DNA of 64,000 nucleotides from Tethya wilhelma (GCA_964030475.1 CAXIPT010000001.1:16908269-16972268); one strand, 5' to 3'. Shown: positions 52,774 through 64,000, numbered from the stretch's first letter. The notes: generated by a model not told the origin, from the letters alone. Numbers and translations: made by a program.

Positions 52774-53312
52774 TGTGTGTGTGTGTTTGTGTGTTTGCCA
52801 TTGCCTAGCAACCAAAGTTTTTATAGGCTAATTACCATTAACTGGCTGGGTGGAGGTGACAATAGAGTAGCTAGGGGTCACAGGGGGTCAATGGCAGATG
52901 AACTAGTTGCATGCCCTTTAGTGTGCGTCACTCGACCATGCACTGAGTGCCCCCCACTTAAGGGTCATTCAGCTATTATTTGTGTGTGTGTGTGTGTTGG
53001 GGGGGGGGTTGCGAAGTAGCCAGGCTCTCTGAACTGTTCTAATTCTCCATTGAATAGGGACTGGAGAAGTTTCCTAATGACACTTCACTGTTGACTGGCA
53101 TTGCAAGAATACATGAAGTAAGCTATAGCTCTTTTAAACTTTGAACCTCAATGGCTAGCCATTCAGCTCTTGTGTACCTTGTGTCATTTTCAACTGTTTT
53201 CATAACGTTTCACCTCCCTCCCTCCCTCCCTCCCTCCCTCAAGGGTCTTGGTGATTTGGAAGCAGCTGTAACTCATTACAAGGATGTTCTCAAGTCCGAC
53301 CCCACTAGTGTG
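50688..53312 (+). CDS. TTC8: TTC8/BBS8, BBSome TPR subunit (C-terminal half missing)
   Basis: Subunit of the BBSome, which carries membrane proteins into and out of cilia. Start MAAQARPMMAMDPLFMATSLFRRRRLEEC (human PLLLAWSYFRRRKFQLC), then AWFLKARALTEQTYVDEVE. A conserved arginine/proline-threonine linker follows (RPGTSLRPP; RPLSQSGRPLSGFLRPGTQ; RPRTMEQAIKTPRTAKTARPVT) and GRHVRLGTASMLTEPNGPF. TPR exons begin at about 51570 (ALFSYLFHHESNIRS), 51721 (ASQYKDWWWKVQLGKCYYR), 52587 (REAESQFKSALKHF) and 53057 (GLEKFPNDTSLLTGIARIHE), then GLGDLEAAVTHYKDVLKSDPTSV. The reading stops at N53313, where about 250 further residues with the remaining TPRs should follow; none were found downstream. A reverse-orientation copy of the 7130 repeat lies in the intron after the DFFKR exon. 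Confidence 0.92.
52731..52787. repeat. TTC8: (TG)n tract starting inside a splice donor
   Basis: The donor reads AGGGTAAGTGTGTG, so the repeat begins within the extended 5' splice-site sequence of the TTC8 DFFKR exon. Confidence 0.85.
52795..52990 (-). repeat. Dispersed repeat with hairpin, copy 3 (reverse orientation)
   Basis: Reverse complement of the 7130-7311 element: shares GGGTGGAGGTGACAATAGAG and GGGGTCACAGGGGGTCAATG. The hairpin arms have decayed (CACTCGACCATGCACTGAGTG). Confidence 0.82.
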
Positions 53313-53313
53313 N

Positions 53314-55447
53314 TGAGGGTACAGTGTGACCTCTCCCCGTCTCATGTATAATTAGGTGTCTACTAGCTGACACAGAGTCCAAACTTTTCCTACACCAAAG
53401 AGATGTTATTGTTGTGTGCAGTTGAGCCATTATAGGTTAGGGTTGGTGTACAATTGTACAGTATGGCTTTGAAGTGTTTTCGATTCAATGGCGATTAGCA
53501 TACTTGTAGTTGAGGCATAGTGTATGGTACATGCCCTACCAAGATTTGTCTTACCACAAGTGTACATAGCATGTACATTATCTTTTCCCTTGATGTTGTG
53601 TCTCTGTTCCAGTCTGTCAGATATTGATGACTGCTTTGTTTATAGATAATCCATGCAGCAGTTACTTCATCAATAAGTTTCCATCCATCTTCTCCCTTAA
53701 CCCCATGCTATATAGCAGCAGCTGTTAGCCTATACCTCCCCCTCAGTTACACATGCATCATGGATGGTGTGTTGTTTGTGAAACCCTCCCTCTCACCCTC
53801 GTGTTTGTTTGTAGCTGGCTGCTGTGTTGCGCATACAGTCCTACTCATACCAGTATGCTTTACATGGAAGAGACCAAGTTATGAATGTTAGCCCAGTCAC
53901 TGCCCATGGAATATTCATAATGTGAGTGGTATGCAGTGGGGAATCATGAATGCTAACTAACTCTACACACCATGTACTGTACCCTGTATGCCTTATCTCA
54001 AGAGTGCTGAGGTATAGACCTCACAGGATTGAGTGAGCTAACAGTGTAAGCATCAACAGTATGATTTGTATGTATGAATGTATGTATGTATGTGTGTGTG
54101 TAAGCATGGTGTGAGGTGATGACAGTATCTGTGGAGGAGTGGACTAACTATTGTCACCAAGAATGGCAACTATCTCATTGGGCAGCTGTTTTAGGCTCTG
54201 TATTTGTTGATGTGTTAGTGTGAGAGTTGCCTTACTGGAAAGTGGTGTACATATTAAATTTTCATGTCTGTCCGGTCTGTGTGTGTTTTTAGGCCTCAGA
54301 GCAACAAGTGTCACCTGTGTCTGTAAATGTACCACTTTTCAATTAGAATTGTCATACTATTGGATTGTAGTTGGTCAGCCATAGTGTATAGGGCTTTGTT
54401 GAGTCTGGCTGTACAATGAGGCCACTGTTAGGTTGCTTATTGGGGAGTGTCTGCAGCTGGTTATTCCTTATCTTGTGAATAAGACCATTATAATTATTAT
54501 TGCATTTAGATTTTGGTAAGGTTCACTGAGTTTTTTTTTTCTTTTTGAAAACAAATTGACAAGTGGCACAAATGACAGGACAAACATACAAACCACAATT
54601 TAATAATATCGAATAAAAGATGATCCATAAATAACTTTAAAATGATAATAATTATACAAACAGTAATAATTACTCACAAATATATACACGAACACAAATC
54701 ACCTGATGTTTTGACGTTTGAATATAATAATAATGAAGTAATAACAGTTACTTTTATGCACACACTTGTACACACAAACAAAAATGAACATAAAATTATG
54801 AGACAAACAAGTTTCACATAAATATGACAGTTTGGTGTAGCTTTGTCTTTCATTTAAAAGAGTAATGTAGCCTAGTGTCTGTGTATGTAGATGCTTCAGA
54901 GAGTGGTACACTGTGGAATCTGTAGAAATGGAGAAAGTGGAAGAATTTGTTCAAAATTGCATAGCACATTAGTGTTTTAGCTACTAAGGCTGCTTTTCCA
55001 AGCAGGTGTAGGTACATTGCAGCATTAGTTATTAATAACACTCACTTTACAACCCATAGCTGCTTTTGCACAAACTACCGAGTTATGCCTTTATTAAATC
55101 ACATCCCATTAGTGGCATCATTCAATTAGTGATGTCACATGCACAGTTATTAATACAAGTATATTAACTCTAAGTCTTGTTTGGTGTGACCAGATTTACT
55201 AGTTACAATAGTTCTAATCTTTCAAAGTCACAGCTCGCCATTAGTCATTGTAACTCGATCCCTAAGTTTGTTATTCCACTGAGATTGGGCCACAAACACC
55301 CACTGTGGCCCAGAAGTGTGGCCCAGAAGGGTATACACTTATCTGACCAATTTTTACATAAACAAAAGCCTTTGTACATTTTATACTAGCACACTACATA
55401 CCTTTGTTAGTGCTTGTTGAAGTAAACACCACTTATATGTCCATCAG
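53314..55447. other. Unassigned sequence after the assembly join
   Basis: No further TPR exons were recognised. It contains a (TATG)n stretch near 54070 and AT-rich sequence. The part from about 54600 is the 3' flank of the convergent DUF4706-like gene. Confidence 0.5.
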
Positions 55448-58400
55448 TTATCTTCTCACTGAAATGTGAAAGCTCTCGCTACTGCTGGAGAGGTAGCCCG
55501 ACTCCCTATTCTCGTCGTAGCACCTGAGAGCGTTGGACGGCGCCAAGTGTGTGATGGCAAGGGGAGTGATTGGTGGAGTGGACACTTGTGAGAGTCCGTC
55601 CGGAGACTGGGGGATGTCGCTGGTGAAACTCTCGGCCACAGAGTTGTATTTGGAGAGTGGCAATGAAAGAGGAGAGGGTTTGAGGAAGAAGGAGGAGTCA
55701 CTGGTGTCCGAGGGAGAGGGGGCTCTCGTGGTGGCTGTGGAGCTTTGAGCACTATCCAGCTGCTTCTTGACGAGCATGTTGGACTTGAACTGCGTGTGAC
55801 GATCGGCAAAGTCTGACGTGACCATCTTGTAAGAAGAGCCACCGCGTTTTCCTCGACGATTTCTCATGATTGCCATTTCGCCTGTTTTCGACTTGGGCCG
55901 GCTGGTACAACTTGCTGAAGAGAGCATGGAGTCGGGTGTCATTCTCGAGTCCTGCTCACTGATGCTGAGCAGATCATCATCAGACTGGGCGATGGATTTG
56001 GATGTCACAGAGCCAGGGTTGGTGCTCACACTGTCCAGGCTGTCGTGAGACCCAACCCTCACTAGGATCTGATTGTGAATGATCTTTCCATCGCTGCTGC
56101 TGTTGTTGCTGGTGTATCTAGAGCGAGGCACACCTCCGTCAGTTGAATCAGTGTAGTTATCGTCACTTGATGATACATTGTGAATGACAGTTGATTTTTG
56201 TTCGGGTTTTCTCAGCGATCTTCTCTGCCGGGAGTACCTGGTGGGGGGAGGAGGTGCAACCTGTTGAGGTGGTGTCGACGAGGTTGTGGTGGAATCAGAA
56301 TCAGTGTAGACGTGATCGAGAAGTAGAGAATTGATGGGGAGATCGATCTCTGCATCAAAGTCTGTGTCTGTTTCAGTGGATGTGTTGGAGTAGCTGTGAT
56401 AGTGGCTTGGTCGGCTTGATTCACGAGAACCATTCACGGGAGATGTTGATCTTTGGACACGGTGGTTCAAACGAACGCTCCCACGTGCAGGATTCGAGTT
56501 TTCCCCACCACCAGCTCGGGCATTCTTTCGAGATCGCATGCTGTAACTTCTGAGTCGATTGCGCTGGAAGCCGAGAGGATTGTGTGATCTGTTTTCAAAG
56601 AAGTCTTCATCGGAAGTTCTGGTTCCTTCTCCGTCACTTCCGAGACTGTCTCTTGGATGGCCTCGTCTCACCACTGGTGGTGCAGAGGGTCGTGATGAAG
56701 AAGCAGAAGAAGATGGAGGGTGATGGTTGATCTTGTTTGTGTTTCTCAAGGAGAGCTGTCGTTTGTGTAGTCTGTTGAAGGGTTGAGGGTTTGTTGCCAT
56801 GGTGTTGTTGTACTTGTAGAGTGAGGGCTGAGAGAGACTGAGGTCTTCCTGCTGCATGGAGAGGAGGCAGAGGGAAAGAATCTTAATTAACTGTAGGCTG
56901 TACATAAAGCTATATGATTATATATGTTTTACAAGATCACAACAATAACTTCATAATACAGTCATATTACTAGACTGAGGGATGGATATCAGAAATGGAA
57001 ATGTTTTTGTTGTTTTTCCATGTACTAACTTTGATTCTTAACTTAATTTACCAGTAACATGCAATAAATGTACATTTTTATATGATCAGTAAACTCTCAG
57101 CTCTGTGCAACACTTGCAGCGTTTCAATTTGCAACATTAGCTCACCATTCACAGCTACGGTTTCAGGACATCTATCATGAAGATTTATTGGTTGTTACAA
57201 AGTAAGGTATTATTTTTGCTTTGAAAATCATTCAAATTAATTGGGCCAACAATACCCTGTATATACTTCAAGTTCTCAGGCTACTGGGGCTAGACATAAC
57301 TCGCGAAATAGTTGCATAATGATCTTCAGCAAAAGAAGCATTCTTTGTCTATGTCAACACAAACCAGATGGTATCTCACTTGAGAAATCATGCATGCCAT
57401 CCAATATCAGATTCCAAGCTCCAATGGAATAGTTAATTTGAAAGGTGTGGAGCAATAGACACAAATGTCATGCTCACACAACATATTCATGACATCTAGC
57501 ACGCACACAGTGTCATGTACAATAACAGTGTGTTTGTTTCAAATACTCTTAAGGACTGTTTTTTAAATCGCAAGCACTAGTTCGAAAATGCCTACAGTAT
57601 TATAGATTGAGATTCCTTGTCATTCATTTTCATGGGCAATTGATCCTAAATTTGAGCAGCTGGGCATTGTGCTCTGGCTGGATGACAAACACTTTAATGT
57701 CCCCACTTGTGAATTTATGATGTATGGCCCTACTGTATAGCTACTCTTCCAGATTCTTGTCCAATGGGTCATAACACAGTGTTTGTGTGGCAGCATGCTT
57801 GCACACAGCCAGATCACATAATCATCCAAACACACGTGAACACAAAACTCTTTTTTTTTTGAATGGGATGCAACTCTTCACGTGCTGTATTCCATCCAAC
57901 ACATTGCATCCATTAGTTGAGAATTCAACTACAACTCATGTGTCGATTAATGCACTATGCTGTGCATTACCATTGCAGTTTTACCACTGCATGAGTTTTA
58001 CGTGTTCTAATGAAATACCTGTCTGCACACGTCTGCAATGCTGAACAAACAATCACAATTCCCACAAGAAATTCTTAGACAGTTCTACTTGCTACGTCAT
58101 AACAAGAGCTCTTCTAAAACAGCTAGGTGACAAACGAACTTTCTGAGTTTTAGTTGCAGGTGGGTAAGTTGTAACAGTATTTAATGATTGGTCTGTGGAA
58201 TTTAAGCCAAGTGCTCCAATTATGGTCTTATGATTTTGCATTGTGTGACAAATGGTGACTTTAGCAGATTTATCACATCTTAAACTATGCAGACTATGCC
58301 AATGAATAACCTTGCTATAAGAGCTCTGAAATTGGACACCTGGATCCAGACTTTTTTTGTGAATATTCATTTTGTGATTACCTAACAACTTTAGTTTGCT

Positions 58401-59314
58401 GCATCAAAATTTCCCGGGCCCGGGCCTAACTTATTCTCCGGTCCATCTGATATCAATTGGGCATGTTTTACACATGTACATAATTATTACATACATTCAT
58501 AGATGGACACATCATCATCCATTGTATAATATCATACATGCAGGCTTGAACATAGTGACAAATTAGTGCACAAAATGTGTACACTCGCACTCTTCATGCA
58601 ACAGTCATTTGCAATGAATTAATACTTACAGCATCCTGGTTTCTGTACACCAGCTCATTACTGCTCCTGCTCAGTTGTCTGTTGGGTCCTTGAACAAAGT
58701 TAGGAAGTTCCTCCCATTCATTTGGTTGAGACAAATGCAGCGGTTGGTTCTCCATGATAGAGCCACTGCCAGAGTAAGGCTGTGAATTCCACCCTGAGGC
58801 AAAACTACAACAACTGGAAGCTCTCTCGAGTTCGTATTGCATGCGAATGCCGTCTGGGATAAAGTGTCGATCCACCACTTCTTCTTTCTTGGCATCATTC
58901 ATGCCAGTCCATTCGCAATGGTGTTCCTTCTCCACTGTTTCAGTTTCCAGTACAATAGACCGTGTCATGGAATTGAGTGACTTCAGATAATCCTGAATAG
59001 CATTGTTGACAACTTTTCTTCTGTTTGGACCATTTCGCATTCGAGGCAATGAAGAGTATCCTACATAATAAAAGACATACAATGCATTACACTTCTGTAC
59101 TCAGCAGCATTGATTCTCTTCCTACTCAGCCATCACCGTACATTATTCTGTACTAGCAATAGACAGACATACCATCATATCCTAGGCTCTGGCTCAGAGC
59201 TTGGTGTCCTTGTCCATGATGGTGAGGGCTAAGATATGATCTGTGGGCTGTTGCAGCTGAATGGTGAACTGGTGTCGCTTGAAAGCTTTCTTGCGAGTAG
59301 CCACGAGTAGCCAT
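55448..59314 (-). CDS. DUF4706 (C1orf198-like) protein with long disordered Ser-rich tail
   Basis: Three exons: 59314-about 59172 (MATRGYSQESFQATPVHHS, His/Ser/Gln rich), about 59062-58632 and 56851-55448. The middle exon holds the only recognisable domain. The segment YLKSLNSMTRSIVLETETV...EWTGMNDAKKEEVVDRHFI aligns with human C1orf198 YFSSLSPMARKIMQDKEKI...EWARLPPAQQDEIIDRCLV, the DUF4706 core. The donor GCT|GTAAGT and acceptor CAG|CAGGAA join in phase. The last exon codes about 468 residues of low complexity rich in Ser, Thr, Pro and Arg, with possible phosphorylation clusters and an ending ENRESGYLSSSSESFHISV. Function is unknown. It is divergent from the RIIa-like gene, 191 bp away. Confidence 0.72.
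56906..58631 (-). other. Large intron of the DUF4706-like gene
   Basis: About 1.8 kb of intron (56852-58631), much longer than most introns here. No exon, repeat family member or RNA gene was recognised in it; small ORFs are short and lack domain motifs. Confidence 0.55.
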
Positions 59315-59505
59315 ACTAAAATGCTAAAATGCAAATAAACTTCTTTGGTCAATATCTTTTTTACAATAGCAACCACAAGTTGCAAAACATGGCTTGTTTC
59401 TCAAGTGGGCTAGCGTACACTTTGCGGGCTACTTATAACCGCAACCCCCGCTCCACTTCCTGTGGGCGTGACCGGAGGCACAAAACAAACAAAGACTCCG
59501 AGCAA

Positions 59506-60023
59506 ATGGCGGCCAAAGACTGCGAAAGCGTCCAACAGTTTCCAGTCGCTTCGTTTGATGTTCCACCAAAGAATGAAATAGAAGAGGCCGTAGCGCTCTC
59601 AGAGAATTTACAAAATGGACACCAGGCACTTGGACAAAGCCTACAAGATCCTTACACGCACGCAGTGAGCTACTTGGAAAAGCATCATGTGGTTGAAATT
59701 TTGCAGGTAACCATGGTAACTCACTACAGATAGTTAACCATTGCAGCTCTCAATGTACAGTCTAGCCAGGCAGACTATTCACACACATTTGAGTAACTGC
59801 CAGAGTAACGTAATAAGCTTCATTCCAAGTATCCCAGAACAACAGAATGGCATTCCTTAACACAAATGTCTACCATGTGTGCACATACCCAAATTCTCAC
59901 ATAAAACAGAATCTAACATCAAGAATAGCCTACGAGAAACCCGAAGACCCTGTTCAGTTCATGTTGGATGAGATTGAGAAAGTGAGAAGAGGAGAGAAAT
60001 TAAAAGAACTCGATACAACATAG
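59506..60023 (+). CDS. Small RIIa/DPY-30-type dimerisation-docking protein (TEX55-like)
   Basis: Two exons, 59506-59706 and 59910-60023, join in phase 0 to give 104 residues. After a short leader (MAAKDCESVQQFPVASF) the core reads DPYTHAVSYLEKHHVVEILQ|NLTSRIAYEKPEDPVQFML, followed by DEIEKVRRG. This is the pattern of four-helix RII-alpha-like docking domains in ciliary and sperm-tail proteins, where 'xL(x)nLT..l.y.kPeDPl.Fl' is the hallmark; TEX55 and EFCAB10 are examples. Such domains dimerise and bind amphipathic helices of AKAP-like partners such as radial-spoke proteins. The exact orthologue is uncertain. An X-box motif lies at the start of its intron. Confidence 0.75.
59707..59720. promoter_or_regulatory. 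Palindromic RFX X-box at the 5' splice site of the RIIa-like gene
   Basis: GTAACCATGGTAAC fits the X-box consensus GTNRCC(N0-3)RGYAAC exactly, with a two-base spacer. It occupies the first 14 bases of the intron, including the donor GTAAC, about 200 bp after the start codon. RFX factors activate ciliary genes in animals. Function here is inferred. Confidence 0.5.
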
Positions 60024-60213
60024 CAAAATATTTATATCTTTTTACACAAATGCACCATACAAATTTTTAATTTTTGTTCGTGTCCAACAATGAAATTTGA
60101 AATTGCTACAAAATCATACACACAAAAACATTTACTAAATCAGTCTTAACCATCTATAAATGTTACAGCACACCAAACTGTGTCAGTCAGTCGTGGTGCA
60201 CATATACTTGAAG

Positions 60214-60397
60214 TCACTTGCATCTCCAAACAAAGATACTGTACAAGAGAAGAGCAATGGTCACAAGCTAGCTAGCCTCGATTAATCAATTTCTTACCAA
60301 GAATCATCTCCACCAGCTGAAAGGAGGTACTGATCATCGTATGTGAATCTCACACTGGTCACATGAGCTGAGTGCCCGTAATATTTCTTACATGGTG

Positions 60398-60430
<33 letters not shown>

Positions 60431-60966
60431 CACATCGAACCATCCTATACCAACACATTACCATTCCATCCACATGTGTTTGTATTGCCCTCCCAACATA
60501 ATACTATTAGGGTATACGGATGGATGCTATACATAGGTAATACATTCAGATCCTTCAATGAATCTCATTAAACACACACAAACAGCGTCGCAGCTGGGAC
60601 AAATTACATACCATCAATCAATAGTGATAAATGGCATGTAACTTTACATGGACTTAATAGGACAATGGTGGGAAGTATTTTCTCACAGAGAAACTGTTAG
60701 ACTATATCACCAAAAACAACACACGTACACACAGAGGCTCAAAACAGGAAGCAACACGGTCCAAAAGAGATAGACAGAAAGATTCTCAGCTATGCACAAA
60801 CCTTGGTGTAGCATTACATTGTGCAAAAAGTTCAGAGCCATAATCTAATATGATCTCAAACAGAGCTATGTCTGCTAGTAATTTACTCTGGCAGGATGAA
60901 ACTGGCTCAAAAGCACCAAAAGGAGTTAGGTCGCTACACACCTATCTCCAGGAATGCACTAGATGA

Positions 60967-61014
<48 letters not shown>

Positions 61015-62830
61015 ACAATAAAAATATTTCTGGCTATAGATACTACCCTCTAGTTTTAGTTTCAATTTTAGTTTCAATGTCCACCCTCATACAGAGAGCA
61101 GTTTTTAAGTACCTTAAAACATGAGCTAAATGGCAAACCTAAAATGACAAACTTCCACTTTTCTTGGAAGGTTCTTATGAAAGGAAAGCAGGAAAGGCCT
61201 CATCAACCATCACTAGTGCATTAAAATTCCCCACAGCTGTCTTGTGTTAGTTCAAGTCTCATCAACAATTAATTCCAGGCATGGCTGACAGGGGAACAGT
61301 AACAAAAACAGAACGTAAACACAGGGAAGAGTCAACAGGGCAGCTGGAGGGGCACATACCCCTCATATTTGCAGCATAATTATTAATCAATGACTGTAGT
61401 AACATTTTCTAAGACTATACAATAACCATCATAAACTGTTAGCATTCAAGAAACACAGGTAATTCTTGTCTTGAGCCAATTATACACAAATCATCTGGCC
61501 AATTGAACACTGCTAATGACATTCATTGAGTCCAGATGGAGGGGCAGCATTAGCTAGTACACTAATTTGTTCAGTACTAATTTTCTGGAACCTGAAAGTC
61601 TGCCATTGGGTGAAGTATCCATGGTGAAAATCAAAGGGAGAGGGGAGGACTCTTAATCTGCTGTTTGTAAAAATAAATTGGTGGTTTCCTCTCACTCAAA
61701 CCACCAGCCATACGCAAGGGATAAGGCTAGTAGTAATGAAACTGATTAGGTGATCGCTAAATTACAAACAGCTTGTATTATAAATTAAAACTCCCACTGA
61801 ATTGAAAGAGGGAGATCACCATTTCTCGGTAGTATCATCGATATTCTTGTAACCACTTACTACCTACCTGAACCTGAGCATTCTTCTCCTCAATCTCCAG
61901 GATCTCACTGTTCTGAGTACCAACTACTATTTTTCCCTACATGTACAATACACACACTAAGAACAACTTCACATGTAAATAATTATATACTCCAAGCACA
62001 CATATCTGTGTAGTGTGGCTATAAGTTAGCATCGTACCCAGGTCTGAATTCCCCGTGTAGTTCGTACGAAACTTGCATCCTAGCACATACACATATAATA
62101 TTCCTTTTGTTTCACTCTATAGTTTGATCACAACATGTGACCCGCAACCAACTCAGCATTAAAAATTAAACCACATAGAGAAGGCCTGGGTAAGAGCTTG
62201 GCTAGCTATAGGCAGTGCTGTGCATAAATAACCCATTATTAGAGGGTGGGGGACAATACCACTGAAATAGTGTCTAGCTAAGCAACAGACCTTGGTTCTA
62301 GTGATGGCCCTGATGACACCTGAGTGCTCGCCTAGAGAGAAGGAACGAGAACGATTCATATCCACTCCCCACAGCTTCACAGCACCTCCAACACAATCAG
62401 AGCTAGAGGAGAGAGAGAGAGAGTAAGATTACAGGATAGAGACCATGAGCAGAATTCTACGAAAAAAGATCGTGGTCTTAGACTTCAACTTTAAGGAAAA
62501 ACATGGTGCACTCGGAAGAGAGACCACGGTATTGCATTCAAGCCTAGGAAATTGATCGTGGTCTTAAATTATTCTAAACAAAAAAGTTCATGATCTCAGA
62601 CTCAGATGTCATGTAGCCGAAACTAAAGAACCATGGTCTCAACTTCAAAGTTGTGGTCGCTACAACACCACACCTTCTCTCCTTGCCAGCTGTCAGTATG
62701 AGCCCATCATCAAGGGTGGTGTACATGTCAAAGACAGGACCAGAGTGAGCCTGGGAGATGAGCCGAGAGAGGACCGGGCCTTTCCACAAGAAGATGTCGC
62801 CACTGATGGAACCAGTGAGGGTCACATCGT

Positions 62831-62831
<1 letters not shown>
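60214..62831 (-). CDS. EML5/EML6-like WD-repeat microtubule-associated protein (partial, middle missing)
   Basis: Echinoderm microtubule-associated protein-like family; the tandem atypical beta-propeller binds tubulin. Exons on the minus strand: 62831-about 62672 (TLTGSISGDIFLWKG; AHSGPVFDMYTTLDDGLI), about 62404-62292 (GGAVKLWGVDMNRSRSF), about 61938-61870 (GKIVVGTQNSEILEIEEKN), 60398-60298 (APCKKYYGHSAHVTSVRF; LLSAGGDDS) and 60238-60214 (CIFVWRCK, stop). The last junction TG|GTAAG to TACAG|T is needed to finish the final WD strand; stopping at the in-frame TAA at 60296 would cut it short. Family members have several WD repeats between EEKN and APCKKYYGHS. None is found in the ~1.5 kb intron 60399-61869, although the frame is kept. 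The 5' part is lost beyond N62913. Confidence 0.85.
60399..61869 (-). other. EML intron with microsatellites and no recognised WD exon
   Basis: Contains (CA)n on the coding strand right at the acceptor (60401-60428), plus (TC)n then (CA)n on the plus strand at about 60969-61017. No WD-repeat exon is visible. Confidence 0.6.
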
Positions 62832-62833
<2 letters not shown>

Positions 62834-62912
<79 letters not shown>

Positions 62913-62940
62913 NTGTGTGTGTGTGACTGTGTGTGTGTGT
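62834..62940. repeat. TG tract, AG tract, single N (62913), TG tract
   Basis: On the minus strand the first tract reads CACACACAG directly into the EML exon starting at 62831. The N marks a join, beyond which no EML exons are seen. Confidence 0.9.
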
Positions 62941-64000
62941 GACGCAATTAGTAAAGTTAGATAGTCAAAACATCAAACCTAACTGGGAGGCAATAGATTC
63001 AAACTCTCAAAAGTTGAATATCTTTTTGTGGTGCCTTTGTTTTGTTCGACCGGCTGTGGTTGATTATCACCCCATCAAACAATGATGAGTTACACCACAA
63101 ACCCAAATACACATTCCAATACCAAGTGGGAATAGAATGAGGTCCACCGAGGACAATAGGGCATGTGAAAGTTATGTCCTTGCAGCATTATCAATCTGGT
63201 AAACAAATTTCTAAACAAGAAATGGCAATAGCATTCACAATCACATAACGATTACTACATACACACACAAATGCACACAATACACTCATGCAGGTTGGAG
63301 CCATTGAATATTATGGACTTAATTTACAACATGTGCATGCAATAAAAGAGCAGAACTAGTGCACAAAGCATCAAAGACAAGACTCTGTAAACCATCCGTC
63401 AGGTCAAATGTCCCCCACTGTACACTGAGATCAAAAACATATCAAAACAATACCCCATCATGCCATTTAGCCATCGATTGAGAAGAGGTGACTCATACGA
63501 CTTTCAAGGTACTGAGGACGTGACAGAAAGGTGGAGCTGGGGTTGGATTTCAAACGGCACTATGTGAGATGTGAACAAGTAATCTTGATCCAACCACAAA
63601 CATTCGAGGAAGCTAAAAATAACACTCTCCTAATTCAATCAAATAAGGTCGACAATCCATTTGATAAGGACAAAGATCAGGGCACACTGAAACTGCTATT
63701 TGTATCAAAAAATGTGACGACATTTTTTTGTCACGTTAAAACGGAGAAGTTTGGAACCATGTAGGCTGACTCAATCTGCATGTGAAGTACATATAGCCTA
63801 GCCCAGCCAGCATGTGATGTATATAGCCTGGCCTATAGTCAGCAAGTGATGTAGCCTGGCCCAGCCAGCATGTGAAAAACAGAAACGTGGAAGTTAGAGG
63901 GTGGCACTCATTCACTGACCGACCTCCCTGTCAACACAATGTCAGAGGATGTTGCAATGCAAACACGAAACATTCCTTCGATCTTTTCTCAATACAAGCA
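62941..64000. other. No gene recognised; short tandem repeat near 63795-63870
   Basis: About three imperfect copies of a ~27 bp unit (TAGCCTGGCCCAGCCAGCAT) occur at about 63797-63872. The open frame 63531-63764 has no homologue I recognise. Confidence 0.5.

Noticed and set aside
59329..59505. Longer N-terminus of the RIIa-like protein
   Set aside because: The upstream part lies in the divergent promoter region and has no family similarity; the ATG at 59506 is followed by typical coding sequence.
63531..63764. 77-residue open frame on the plus strand
   Set aside because: No homology recognised, no splice context and no start context; probably chance.

Overview
The window is nuclear DNA from an animal. 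Most genes have short introns with GT/AG boundaries, and the proteins are recognisable metazoan orthologues: MTIF2, MSK1/2, YIF1, SNX13, MBOAT1/2, PLA2G6, COPS3, ZW10, DZANK1, NDUFAF1, TRMT112, RNF8, TTC8/BBS8 and an EML5/6-like protein. Compact spacing, abundant CA/TG microsatellites, many short inverted-repeat elements and highly polymorphic duplicated blocks suggest an early-branching marine invertebrate. A sponge is plausible, but the species cannot be fixed from the sequence alone.

Layout: 1-2485 MTIF2 (-); 2664-11830 an MSK-type kinase (+), interrupted by a duplicated block holding YIF1 copy A (7414-8863) and a second set of MSK exons (9091 onward); 12293-13387 an intronless unknown protein (-); 13598-15057 YIF1 copy B (+); 15340-19141 SNX13 (-); 19601-21854 MBOAT1/2-like acyltransferase (+); 22870-24513 an intronless FAD oxidoreductase (-); 24923-29723 a non-coding 2.4 kb block present twice; 30974-33250 an intronless PLA2G6-like phospholipase (+); 33754-36528 COPS3 (-); 36620-38917 ZW10 (-, intronless); 39160-43592 DZANK1 (+); 43675-47457 a duplicated block with NDUFAF1, a small membrane protein and a methyltransferase; 47709-48248 TRMT112 (+); 48443-50515 RNF8 (-); 50688-53312 TTC8/BBS8 (+, truncated); 55448-59314 a DUF4706/C1orf198-like protein (-); 59506-60023 a small RIIa-type docking protein (+); 60214-62831 an EML5/6-like WD protein (-, partial).

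Two themes recur. First, about seven pairs of genes are divergent with roughly 140-460 bp between start codons, so shared bidirectional promoters appear to be the rule. Ciliary or cytoskeletal genes (TTC8, DZANK1, the RIIa-like gene) each pair with a housekeeping or cell-division gene or with a gene of unknown function. Second, the assembly is damaged in a readable way. Single N characters (17215, 27324, 45372, 53313, 62913) mark joins where near-identical sequence is repeated or where a gene suddenly lacks a domain (SNX13 RGS, TTC8 C-terminal TPRs, EML repeats). The 'tandem duplications' are therefore more likely two alleles placed side by side than true paralogues.

The mobile DNA is mostly non-autonomous: a TA-flanked mariner-like MITE family (four copies), a hAT-like foldback family with 8-9 bp target duplications, an ~800 bp insertion with inverted termini, and a dispersed ~180 bp repeat. 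I saw no defence system, CRISPR array, prokaryotic operon or clearly new multi-gene system. The best candidates for real novelty are the regulatory architecture, the CA-repeat splice acceptors, the MITE families, and the intronless FAD oxidoreductase of uncertain origin.
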